Position numbers and translations under genes: made by a program | Part shown: positions 27,884 to 36,471 of the stretch, piece after piece | How the letters are laid out: every line of letters begins with the position of its first letter | How positions within the stretch are numbered: position 1 is the first letter of the stretch | DNA from: a bacterium | GTDB lineage: Bacteria; Patescibacteriota; Saccharimonadia; Saccharimonadales; UBA4665 | Assembly: GCA_021809645.1 (NCBI GenBank) | Contig: JAJZKE010000004.1 | Coordinates: 1 to 39,915, forward strand | Reading direction: 5' to 3' | Length of the DNA stretch: 39,915 nucleotides | Notes under the pieces: generated by a model | What the model saw: the letters and a program-made list of their open reading frames with translations, nothing else | Told to the model about the DNA's origin: nothing | The model's database searches: none

Positions 27884-30793
27884 TTAAGGATTATTTTTAT
27901 TTTCTTTTGATATCTTAATTTCTAAATCTTGGCCTTCAATCTTAACAATAGTTACGTAACTATATTCTTTTCTGCTGTTTAATGAAATTGCTAGCGTCTC
28001 TTTTATGATTTCATGAAGAAGATTTTCATTTTTGAAGGATGTTGTAATAAGTTTACTATCAGAATTAAGACCAAGGCTTATTCTATCGTTAACTTCAAGT
28101 CCTGCATCTTTTCTTGCTTGCTGAACATTTCTTATGATTTCTCTAGCTACGCCCTCCAATCTTAAATCATCTGTAATCTTAGTATCTAGCTTCACTAACG
28201 TTTTATCATTTGTTACATGATAATCTATACTTTTTACATTCAATTCTTCTTGAATGATCGACAATATATCATCATCCTTTTTTCTATTTGTTTTAATTAC
28301 AACCTTTGATAAAGGTTGCCTTAGTTTTAGTCCAATACTTGCTCTCTGACTCAAGCCCTCATTTATTACTTCCCTAGCCCAATCCATGGAATCAATGACT
28401 ATATTGTTAACATAACCCGGGTTAGGCCAATCTAGAAGATGTACTGATTCACCACCTATAAGATTTTGATATATTTCTTCAGCTAAGAATGGAATAAATG
28501 GGGCTGTAATTATTGATAGCTGTGTTAAAACATAATGGAGTGTCTTGTAGGCATTGTTTTTATCTTCATCGTTATCTGTTTTCCAGAATCGTTTTCGGCT
28601 TCTTCTGATATACCAATTGCTAGCATCATCCAAAAACTTAAAAATTGGTTTAGTAGCATTAGGTATATCGTATTTCTGCATATTTTCATCGATCGACTGA
28701 CCTAATTGATGAACTCGACTAACGATCCATTTATCTAAAATATTTGTAAGGTTATCGATCGGATCTTCTGGTAGTTCTCCCGGCTTCAATCCTGAATCCC
28801 AATCATCAACGTCAGCATATAATGTGAAGAAATCATACATATTCCAAATCATTGATAATTTTCGATATACATCAGAAACATCTTTATCTTGAAGAGAAAA
28901 ATCTTCGCCATTTAATAAAGGTGATGATAGGAATAAAAAGCGCAATGAATCTGCACTATATTGATCCATTAGCTCATTTGGGTCAGTATAATTACCATAA
29001 CTTTTACTCATCTTACGACCATCGTTACCTGAAATAGTACCGGTTACAATAACGTTGTTAAAAGCTCTATTATCAAAAAGTGCTACAGATACGCTATGTA
29101 GATAATAAAACCATGCTCTTACCTGACCGATATATTCTGCTACAAAATCACCAGGAAAATTACTTTCAAATTTATCTACATTTTCAAATGGATAATGATA
29201 CATAGCAAAAGGCATAGATCCTGATTCAAACCAACAATCCAAGACCTTGCCTATGTGTTTATATTTAATACCATCAATTTCAAATTCAATAGCGTCTATC
29301 CATGGCCGATGGTAATCTTCTAATCTAATACTGGATAAATCTTCAAGTTCCTGATATGATCCAACGACTATCACTTTTTCGTTGCCGTCTTTATCTTTTC
29401 CTTTCCAGACGGGCATTGCTGTTGCCCAAAAACGATCACGACTTATATTCCAGTCAGGTGCACTTTCTATAGTATTGGTAAACCTTCTATTCTTTATATG
29501 TTCTGGGAACCAATTTATATCTGAATTGTTATCAAGCATAGCTTGACGCTGATCATCGATGTTTAAAAACCAACTTGGATGAGCACGATATATTAATTTA
29601 GTGCCACATCTATGACAATGAGGATAGCTATGTCTATAGTAATGAATCCTCCAGACTTTACCTTCTTCTAAGAAAGTTTTAGCAATATCTTTATCAACAT
29701 CCCATACTTGCTGACCTTTCCATGGGCTATCAATTAAAAATCCACTGTCATCGATTACACTAACTACTGGAAAATCTTTGCTTTTAGCTAAAATATAGTC
29801 TTCTTCTCCATAGGCTGGAGCTTGAGATACTATCCCAGTACCTTCATCTAGAGTAACGAAATCTGCATTATGAATTTTATGAGCTTTTGGACCATAATCC
29901 TTAAAAATAGGTTCGTATGCTTTTCCGACTAATTCCTCTCCTTTGAAATCGCGAATTAACGTATACTCAATTTGTTGATTCTTTTCATTGATTAAAACAC
30001 TCTTTAACAATTTCTTAGCTATAATAAAATTACCATCACTAGTACTTACTTCGGAATATACTGCACTTTTATCGACTGCTAGGCCAGTATTTGCAAGTAA
30101 TGTCCATGGAACAGTGGTCCATACCAAAAGATAGCTTTCGGAATCTTTTAATTTAAACTTAGCATATACTGATGGGTCAGTTATATCTTTATATGAATTA
30201 TCCATAGCAACTTCTGCTTTCGATATAGGTGTTGCATCTCTTATACAATACATAAGTACTTTTTCACCTTCATATATCTTGCCTCTATCATAAATCTCTT
30301 TAAAAGCCCACCATACTGACTCCATATAGTCTTTATCCATGGTTTTATATGCACCCTGGAAATCTACCCATCTACCAATTCTATCTATAGTTACTTCCCA
30401 CTCATTACCCGTTTGTATCATATTGTCACGGCAAGCAGTTATATACTCCTCTAAGCTTATTTTTGTACCAATATCTCTTTTATCTTTTATACCTAGTTTT
30501 TGCTCCGTATACACTTCTGCCGGCAAGCCATGACAATCCCAGCCCCAAATTCTTTCAACCCTCTTCCCTTTCATCGTCCAATATCTTGGAACAGTATCTT
30601 TAACTATGCTTGACAGTAACGTACCTTGATGTGGAACGCCTGTAATAAAAGGAGGGCCATCATAAAATACATAAGAATTTTCTTTAGGCCTTTGTTCTAC
30701 AGATTTTTCAAATAATTTATTAGTCTTCCAATAGATAATTAGATCTTTTTCATAGTCATTTGGTAAACGTCTAGTTTTTTGCTTAAACTTCAT
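27884..30793 (-). CDS. ileS: Isoleucine--tRNA ligase (eukaryotic-like type)
   Basis: PPFITGVPHQGTLLSS (HIGH region), GWDCHGLPAE, VPWTLLANTGLAV editing domain, RKMSKSYGNY (KMSKS). Confidence 0.96.
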   Translation of the reverse strand: MKFKQKTRRLPNDYEKDLIIYWKTNKLFEKSVEQRPKENSYVFYDGPPFITGVPHQGTLLSSIVKDTVPRYWTMKGKRVERIWGWDCHGLPAEVYTEQKLGIKDKRDIGTKISLEEYITACRDNMIQTGNEWEVTIDRIGRWVDFQGAYKTMDKDYMESVWWAFKEIYDRGKIYEGEKVLMYCIRDATPISKAEVAMDNSYKDITDPSVYAKFKLKDSESYLLVWTTVPWTLLANTGLAVDKSAVYSEVSTSDGNFIIAKKLLKSVLINEKNQQIEYTLIRDFKGEELVGKAYEPIFKDYGPKAHKIHNADFVTLDEGTGIVSQAPAYGEEDYILAKSKDFPVVSVIDDSGFLIDSPWKGQQVWDVDKDIAKTFLEEGKVWRIHYYRHSYPHCHRCGTKLIYRAHPSWFLNIDDQRQAMLDNNSDINWFPEHIKNRRFTNTIESAPDWNISRDRFWATAMPVWKGKDKDGNEKVIVVGSYQELEDLSSIRLEDYHRPWIDAIEFEIDGIKYKHIGKVLDCWFESGSMPFAMYHYPFENVDKFESNFPGDFVAEYIGQVRAWFYYLHSVSVALFDNRAFNNVIVTGTISGNDGRKMSKSYGNYTDPNELMDQYSADSLRFLFLSSPLLNGEDFSLQDKDVSDVYRKLSMIWNMYDFFTLYADVDDWDSGLKPGELPEDPIDNLTNILDKWIVSRVHQLGQSIDENMQKYDIPNATKPIFKFLDDASNWYIRRSRKRFWKTDNDEDKNNAYKTLHYVLTQLSIITAPFIPFLAEEIYQNLIGGESVHLLDWPNPGYVNNIVIDSMDWAREVINEGLSQRASIGLKLRQPLSKVVIKTNRKKDDDILSIIQEELNVKSIDYHVTNDKTLVKLDTKITDDLRLEGVAREIIRNVQQARKDAGLEVNDRISLGLNSDSKLITTSFKNENLLHEIIKETLAISLNSRKEYSYVTIVKIEGQDLEIKISKENKNNP

Positions 30794-31013
30794 ATCTTTT
30801 TAACCCGCTTAAAATAACAAAGTCACCCTATTTTTTTGCTGGAGTCCATTTTAACGGACGTTACCATCCAGCTTCTAATTAGGATGACCTAAAAAGCTCT
30901 TGATTAGTTATATCGTTAACCAAACGGTAGGTTCTACTCAGTTAAAATCACCTTTCTTCCTACTTCCGTTTCTGTAAAATACAGAATTGCGACTGATTAT
31001 CGCTCATACGGAT
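30794..31013 (-). promoter_or_regulatory. Candidate T-box riboswitch leader of ileS (ultrashort Stem I / translational type suspected)
   Basis: Minus-strand GCTGGA[TGGTAAC]GTCC-GTTAAAAT-GGACTCCAGC (30838-30872): one-sided 7-nt bulge resembling T-box UGGNACC between two helices; upstream hairpin GCGA-TAATCAG-TCGC with AUC in its loop (30989-31003); intermediate stem CGGaagTAGG...GAGTAGAACCTACCG. Confidence 0.6.
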
Positions 31014-31020
31014 TTTCGAT

Positions 31021-31026
31021 ATTATA
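31021..31026 (-). promoter_or_regulatory. -10 element upstream of the ileS leader
   Basis: Perfect TATAAT on minus strand (ATTATA on plus) just 5' of the structured leader; -35 weak. Confidence 0.5.
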
Positions 31027-31052
31027 TCATATACATCACTTAATTAGCTAAT

Positions 31053-31313
31053 TTAAGAGATATATGACTTAACTTCGTCTATTAAAGGTATTGTTGATCC
31101 TAACCATAAATGTTGGACTACTCCATCATCTCGAAGAACCATTATTGCCGGATAGCTGGTGATGTCATAAAGAGAAGCAATAGATATTCCCTCTCTTGTA
31201 TCAATATTTAACGTCTCTACTTTAATTGAACCATCTTTTCTAAGATTATCTACAAATTCCTCAATAGATCTCCTGTGCTCAGAATTGAGCCTATATAACA
31301 CTAACACTTTCAT
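31053..31313 (-). CDS. Small thioredoxin-fold-like protein without CxxC
   Basis: MKVLVLYRLNSEHRRSIEEFV...VETLNIDTREGISIASLYDITSYPAIMVLRDDG (thioredoxin-like cis-Pro context YPA) with no cysteines. Confidence 0.6.
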   Translation of the reverse strand: MKVLVLYRLNSEHRRSIEEFVDNLRKDGSIKVETLNIDTREGISIASLYDITSYPAIMVLRDDGVVQHLWLGSTIPLIDEVKSYIS

Positions 31314-31367
31314 TAGTATTTAGGTTATATTAATAGGGATCAATAGGTCAAGTATTACATTCATTAT

Positions 31368-34166
31368 CTAGCTACAACCAGTAGTTGATCCACAAGAAGT
31401 ACAAACATAACAACTACCTGACCTTTGGGTCTGATTACCACAATTGTAACAAAGCGGTGCGGTACTATCTTGATGAGGTATTTTAGAAGAATTAATTGTT
31501 GATTTTGGTATCTCTAGTAACATAACTGTTTCTTTTTTAACTTCTTTTTCTTTTAAAGTTATATCACCACTCTGATCTTCTTCGATAACTAATTCGTTCT
31601 CTTCTTGATCTTTAATTAGGCTTAGTTGACTATCTGGCATATCATCTATAGACACTAATCCAAGTTCTAATTGATCATCAAAGCTCAGATAATCTAACGC
31701 TAATCTTCTCATTATATAATCAATGATCGAACTAGCAGTTCTGATATCAGGATCATCTGTTATGCCAGAAGGCGCAAAACTTGTTCCTCTCAAGGCTTTT
31801 ATATATCGTTTTAACGGTACTCCGTATTGCAAACCATTACTAACACTTATTGCAAAAGAATCAGTGAGACCAGACAGTGTTGATCCTTGTTTGCTTACAT
31901 TAACAAATAGCTCTCCGGGTGCTCCGTCCTCATATTCACCTACCGTAAAATATCCTTCCAAATCAGCTATTTGAAATTTATAAGTTCGACTGTTCCTAAC
32001 TTTGGGAAGAGGACGTCGTACTGCTCCTTTGATTATTATTTTATCTTCAGTAATTGGTTGTTCTTCGTTGTCTTTTTCATCACTGTCCTTTTTAGCCATA
32101 CTTAGAGGCTGAGCTACTTTACAGTTATCTCTATAAATAGCGATGGCCTTAAGACCCATTTTCCAGGCGCTGATATGTAATTTCTCAATATCTTCAACAG
32201 TTGCACTTTCCGGCATGTTAACTGTTTTACTTATAGCTCCAGATAGAAAAGGTTGTACAGCTGCCATCATCTTTACATGTCCCATGTAATCAATAGAGTT
32301 ATCACCCATTGAACAAGCAAAAACAGCCTCATCTTCTTTTTTCAAATAAGGAGCTCCAATAATTGTCTTTTCTACATCAATATATTTAATTATGGCTTTA
32401 ATTTCTTCTGTCTTATAGCCAAGTGCTTTGAGGGCTCTTGGAACGGTTTGGTTAACTATACTCATGGTGCCGCCACCAACTAATTTTTTTACTTTTACCA
32501 ACCCCAGATCAGGTTCAATCCCAGTAGTATCACAATCCATCATCAAGGCAATTGTTCCAGTCGGAGCTAATAAACTTGCTTGGCTATTTCTAACACCATA
32601 CAGTTCCCCTAGTTCTACGGCTTCATCCCAGGAACTAGCAGCTGCACTTAATAATTCTTCACTAACAAGACTAGCATCAATATTAGAGACTTCTTTACGA
32701 TGCATCCTTAATACTTTAAGCATTCCGTCTTTATCTTTGTTATATCCTGCAAATGGACCAACTTGTTTAGCAATTTTAGCGCTAGCGGCATATGCATGTC
32801 CGGTCATTAATGCAGTAATAGCTGCTGCTTGAGCTCTACCTTCATCACTATCATAAGGTAAACCTTGGGCCATTAATAAGGCACCCAGATTTGCATAACC
32901 TATACCCAATTCTCGATATGCCCTGGCATTCTGAGTAATCTTCTTAGTTGGATAAGAACTATAACCAACCAATATCTCCTGAGCCGTAAATACTAAGTCA
33001 ATAGTATGTTTAAAATCTTCAATAGCAAAACTAAAGTCATCATTCAAATATTTCAGCAAGTTGATTGACGCAAGATTACATGCTGAGTTATCTAAATGCA
33101 TGTACTCACTACATGGGTTACTCCCGTTAATCCGACCAGCGTTTGGTGTAGTATGCCAACGGTTAATAGTTGTATCAAATTGCATACCTGGATCAGCACA
33201 TTCCCAAGCTGCTTCCGAAAATTGTCTAAATAAATCTCTAGCCTTAACTGTTTTTACTGTTTTGCCAGTAGTAACAGCTTTTAAATCCCAGTCGCCGTTC
33301 GATTCTACCGCCCTCATGAAACTATCTGTAACCCTAACTGATATATTAGCGTTCTGATACTGTACACTGAAAGAATCCTTGCCATCCAAACTCATATCCC
33401 ATCCCATATTTTGAAGATCTCGTGCTTTCCTCTCTTCAATAGCCTTACTCCAGATAAAATCAGCAACATCAGGATGATCAACATTTAGAATAACCATCTT
33501 AGCAGCTCTACGAGTTTTGCCGCCACTTTTAATGGCCCCAGCCGAGGCATCAGCTCCACGCATAAAACTCAATGGTCCGCTAGCTGTTCCGGCGCTCTTA
33601 CCCAATGGCTCTACAGATGATCTGATAGGACTAAGATTAACACCAGAACCACTGCCGCCTTTGAAAATCATGCCTTCTTCAACATACCAATTAAGAATTG
33701 ATGGCATAGTATCTTCAACAGACAATATGAAACATGCACTTGCTTGCTGTGATCTTTCGGAAACACCTATGTTAAACCAAACTGGCGAGTTAAAAGCAGC
33801 TCTTTGGGTAGCTAATACATATTTAAGTTCCTCACGAAAATCTTCAGCATCACTCGCAGTTTCAAAGTATCCTTCTTGTTGGCCCTGTCGAGTAATCGTA
33901 TCCACTACTCGGTCTACTAACTGCTTTAATGAACGTTCTCGACTATCTAAGCCTGGAGTACCGCTAAAGTATTTTTGAGCCACAATATTTATTGCATTTT
34001 GCGACCATCCCTCTGGAAATTCTACATCTTTTTGTTCAAAAACAGGTTTGTTTGTTAGCGGATTCTCTATTATGGCGTCCCTTTTTACCCATTTCAATAA
34101 ATCGTAAGCTCGACTTTTTTTAGGGGTAAAAAGACGACCCACACCCTGATTGGTTGTTTGTCCCAT
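31368..34166 (-). CDS. nrdJ: Adenosylcobalamin-dependent (class II) ribonucleotide reductase
   Basis: FNSPVWFNIG, GGSGSGVNLSPIRSS, NPCSEYMHLDNSACNLASINLL, LLAPTGTIALMMDCDTTGIEP, C-terminal CYNCGNQTQRSGSCYVCTSCGSTTGCS. Confidence 0.95.
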   Translation of the reverse strand: MGQTTNQGVGRLFTPKKSRAYDLLKWVKRDAIIENPLTNKPVFEQKDVEFPEGWSQNAINIVAQKYFSGTPGLDSRERSLKQLVDRVVDTITRQGQQEGYFETASDAEDFREELKYVLATQRAAFNSPVWFNIGVSERSQQASACFILSVEDTMPSILNWYVEEGMIFKGGSGSGVNLSPIRSSVEPLGKSAGTASGPLSFMRGADASAGAIKSGGKTRRAAKMVILNVDHPDVADFIWSKAIEERKARDLQNMGWDMSLDGKDSFSVQYQNANISVRVTDSFMRAVESNGDWDLKAVTTGKTVKTVKARDLFRQFSEAAWECADPGMQFDTTINRWHTTPNAGRINGSNPCSEYMHLDNSACNLASINLLKYLNDDFSFAIEDFKHTIDLVFTAQEILVGYSSYPTKKITQNARAYRELGIGYANLGALLMAQGLPYDSDEGRAQAAAITALMTGHAYAASAKIAKQVGPFAGYNKDKDGMLKVLRMHRKEVSNIDASLVSEELLSAAASSWDEAVELGELYGVRNSQASLLAPTGTIALMMDCDTTGIEPDLGLVKVKKLVGGGTMSIVNQTVPRALKALGYKTEEIKAIIKYIDVEKTIIGAPYLKKEDEAVFACSMGDNSIDYMGHVKMMAAVQPFLSGAISKTVNMPESATVEDIEKLHISAWKMGLKAIAIYRDNCKVAQPLSMAKKDSDEKDNEEQPITEDKIIIKGAVRRPLPKVRNSRTYKFQIADLEGYFTVGEYEDGAPGELFVNVSKQGSTLSGLTDSFAISVSNGLQYGVPLKRYIKALRGTSFAPSGITDDPDIRTASSIIDYIMRRLALDYLSFDDQLELGLVSIDDMPDSQLSLIKDQEENELVIEEDQSGDITLKEKEVKKETVMLLEIPKSTINSSKIPHQDSTAPLCYNCGNQTQRSGSCYVCTSCGSTTGCS

Positions 34167-34257
34167 GATTGTTTTCCTCTCTTTTATTATCTGCTATGTA
34201 ACCTCCCAGATACATAACATTTTTTTATATTAATTATTTATATGTTTATTAGAGTTT

Positions 34258-34282
34258 GCTCAAGGATAATCCTTGATTGAGC
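34258..34282. repeat. Bulged inverted repeat between nrdR and nrdJ
   Basis: GCTCAAGGATAATCCTTGATTGAGC; possible terminator or leader hairpin, no strong T tract. Confidence 0.5.
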
Positions 34283-34316
34283 TCTCTGCGATATCTAATC
34301 TTTAGAAACCGAAGAG

Positions 34317-34348
34317 AACTGTCAAATAATCTCTACTATTTGACAGTT
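34317..34348. repeat. Perfect 12-bp inverted repeat overlapping the nrdR stop codon
   Basis: AACTGTCAAATA (34317-34328) ... TATTTGACAGTT (34337-34348). Confidence 0.75.
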
Positions 34349-34800
34349 TGTTGACGACGAATATGTGACAGTTCTTGTTCAAAGCCTGCAATATCCTTAA
34401 ATCGCCTGTAAACGCTGGCGAATCTAACATATGCTACTTCACTAAGTTCAGGTAATCGATACATTACTAATTCCCCTATCTTAGATGAATTGACTTCTTG
34501 GTCTCCGCAGGCATAAATTTCTTGTTCTATGTCACTAACCAGTTTTTCAAGCTGAAGACTAGTAACAGGAGTTTTTTCACAAGCCCTATAAAGACCGGCT
34601 AAAAGCTTATTCCTATCGAACAATTCTCTTCTTCCCCCATTTTTTATAACGATTAATTGAGGACGTTCGACTCGCTCGTAAGTTGTAAACCTATAGCCAC
34701 ACTTAACACACATACGGCGCCGACGAATTGCTTGATCATCTGCCACATCGCGTGATTCTATAACCTTAATATCATCACTATGGCACTGACTACATCTCAT
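34336..34800 (-). CDS. nrdR: Transcriptional repressor NrdR
   Basis: MRCSQCHSDDIKVIESRDVADDQAIRRRRMCVKCGYRFTTYER zinc ribbon plus ATP-cone; next to nrdJ. Confidence 0.97.
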   Translation of the reverse strand: MRCSQCHSDDIKVIESRDVADDQAIRRRRMCVKCGYRFTTYERVERPQLIVIKNGGRRELFDRNKLLAGLYRACEKTPVTSLQLEKLVSDIEQEIYACGDQEVNSSKIGELVMYRLPELSEVAYVRFASVYRRFKDIAGFEQELSHIRRQQTVK

Positions 34801-35002
34801 CCGTACACCTCCTGTATCTGCTGTAATAGCATTTTCCTATCACAGCAATATGATTTTAGCTGTTTAAAGAACTATCTAAGTACGTTTTTTTGTTTAGCTG
34901 TATTGCTACATATAGTGCTTAGTAAATTCACTATAACTCTAGCTGTAGCGTTTTAGCAATATTTTTTTGCTGTATTTTTTATTACAAAGACTGTGCGCAA
35001 TC

Positions 35003-36316
35003 CTATGAATCTGAGTCTTTTCGTCTCTTAAGCCTTCTTAAGAATGAAGGTTTCTCTAGGTCTTCCTCGAGAGAAGAAGTTACAATCCGTTGATCATCTG
35101 AAGAATTGTCCATTCCTTCACTATCATCATCTTTACTGTTTTCTTTTTCGCTATTATTTTCAGACTCTTCTTCATCAATCGACCAAATATTTGACATAGC
35201 GCTATCTCCGCTGCCAAAATCATTGTCTATTTTTTGTTCATCTAAATTCATGTCTATATCTGACATATGATCATCAACATCATCTTTACCTGTTAATACT
35301 TTATCGGTCAGTGGCAACTCTTGGTTCTTTCTCTTGTTACTCTTACTCCCAGAAAAGTATGAAGCATCAAAACCAGTTGCAACTACTGTAATTATGATTT
35401 CGCCTTCTAGATCGTCGTTGATAGTTGCACCAAATATTATATTGGCTTCGGGGTCAGATGCTGACGTAATTGTCTCTGCAGCAGTATTGATTTCATGCAT
35501 CGCCAGATCATTACCGCCGATAACATTAAACAATATACCTCTAGCACCATCAATTGATACTTCTAAGAGTGGTGACTCAATTGCTTGCTGAGCTGCTGCA
35601 ACAGCCCTATCTTCCCCGCTAGCCCTTCCTATGCCCATTAGGGCAGTCCCGGCATTAGCCATGACAGCTTTCACATCAGCAAAATCAAGATTTATTAATC
35701 CGTGAACGGTTATTAAATCTGATATACCTTGAACACCCTGTCTTAAAACATCATCTGCTACCTTAAAAGCTTCTAAAAGTGGCGTCTGTCGATCAATAGT
35801 TTGCAGTAAACGATCATTTGGGATAATAATTAATGTATCAACAGAATCTCTTAATCTGTCTATGGCAATTTCAGCGTTCTTGCGACGTCTTTCTCCCTCA
35901 AAAGCGAACGGTTTTGTAGCAAATCCTACAACTAATATATTCATTTCTTTAGCAATCTTGGCAACAATATGACCAGCACCGCTACCTGTACCACCACCAG
36001 CCCCCAAGGTTACAAAAACCATATCGGCACCTTCAATAGCTTTTCTAATTTCATCTAATGATTCTTCGGCTGCCTTTTGACCTAAAGCAGGATCAGCTCC
36101 TGCTCCCAAACCTTTGGTAGTTTCTTTACCAATATGTAGCTTGATTTTGGCTTTAGAATGATGAAGTGCTTGAGCATCAGTATTGATTGCTATAAACTCT
36201 ACTCCCTCTACACCTGCTTCAACCATTCTATTTATTGCAGCGCCTCCAGCTCCGCCAACTCCAATAACTTTTATTTGGGCGAAAGTCTCGATAGCGGGCT
36301 CAACTACTTGTGACAT
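35003..36316 (-). CDS. ftsZ: Cell division protein FtsZ
   Basis: [35 protein letters not shown]; acidic linker and C-terminal [13 protein letters not shown]. Confidence 0.98.
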   Translation of the reverse strand: MSQVVEPAIETFAQIKVIGVGGAGGAAINRMVEAGVEGVEFIAINTDAQALHHSKAKIKLHIGKETTKGLGAGADPALGQKAAEESLDEIRKAIEGADMVFVTLGAGGGTGSGAGHIVAKIAKEMNILVVGFATKPFAFEGERRRKNAEIAIDRLRDSVDTLIIIPNDRLLQTIDRQTPLLEAFKVADDVLRQGVQGISDLITVHGLINLDFADVKAVMANAGTALMGIGRASGEDRAVAAAQQAIESPLLEVSIDGARGILFNVIGGNDLAMHEINTAAETITSASDPEANIIFGATINDDLEGEIIITVVATGFDASYFSGSKSNKRKNQELPLTDKVLTGKDDVDDHMSDIDMNLDEQKIDNDFGSGDSAMSNIWSIDEEESENNSEKENSKDDDSEGMDNSSDDQRIVTSSLEEDLEKPSFLRRLKRRKDSDS

Positions 36317-36350
36317 TATTACCTCTAATTACTGAACAATTTATAGAAGT

Positions 36351-36378
36351 AGTATAAACCATATAAGCTGCTAGTCAA
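36351..36378 (-). promoter_or_regulatory. Sigma70-type promoter of ftsZ
   Basis: Minus-strand TTGACT, 16-bp spacer, TATACT; followed by AGAGG-type Shine-Dalgarno and ATG. Confidence 0.7.
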
Positions 36379-36381
36379 AGC

Positions 36382-36395
36382 ATGTTGACCAACAT
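36382..36395. promoter_or_regulatory. Inverted repeat just upstream of the ftsZ -35 box
   Basis: ATGTTG-AC-CAACAT, perfect 6-bp arms. Confidence 0.45.
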
Positions 36396-36471
36396 ATTTA
36401 ATATCACGAATAAATGTATGTGCTAGATCGGATAATAACTTTCATAAAAATGAAATGTAATAATATTTATT

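Noticed and set aside
33517-33978. 153-aa plus-strand ORF inside nrdJ
   Set aside because: Antisense to conserved nrdJ coding sequence, no recognisable domain; likewise for 32428-32832 and 33061-33357
34167-34335. Cobalamin riboswitch upstream of nrdJ
   Set aside because: Leader is only ~168 nt and I could not find a B12-box-like GCCACTG sequence
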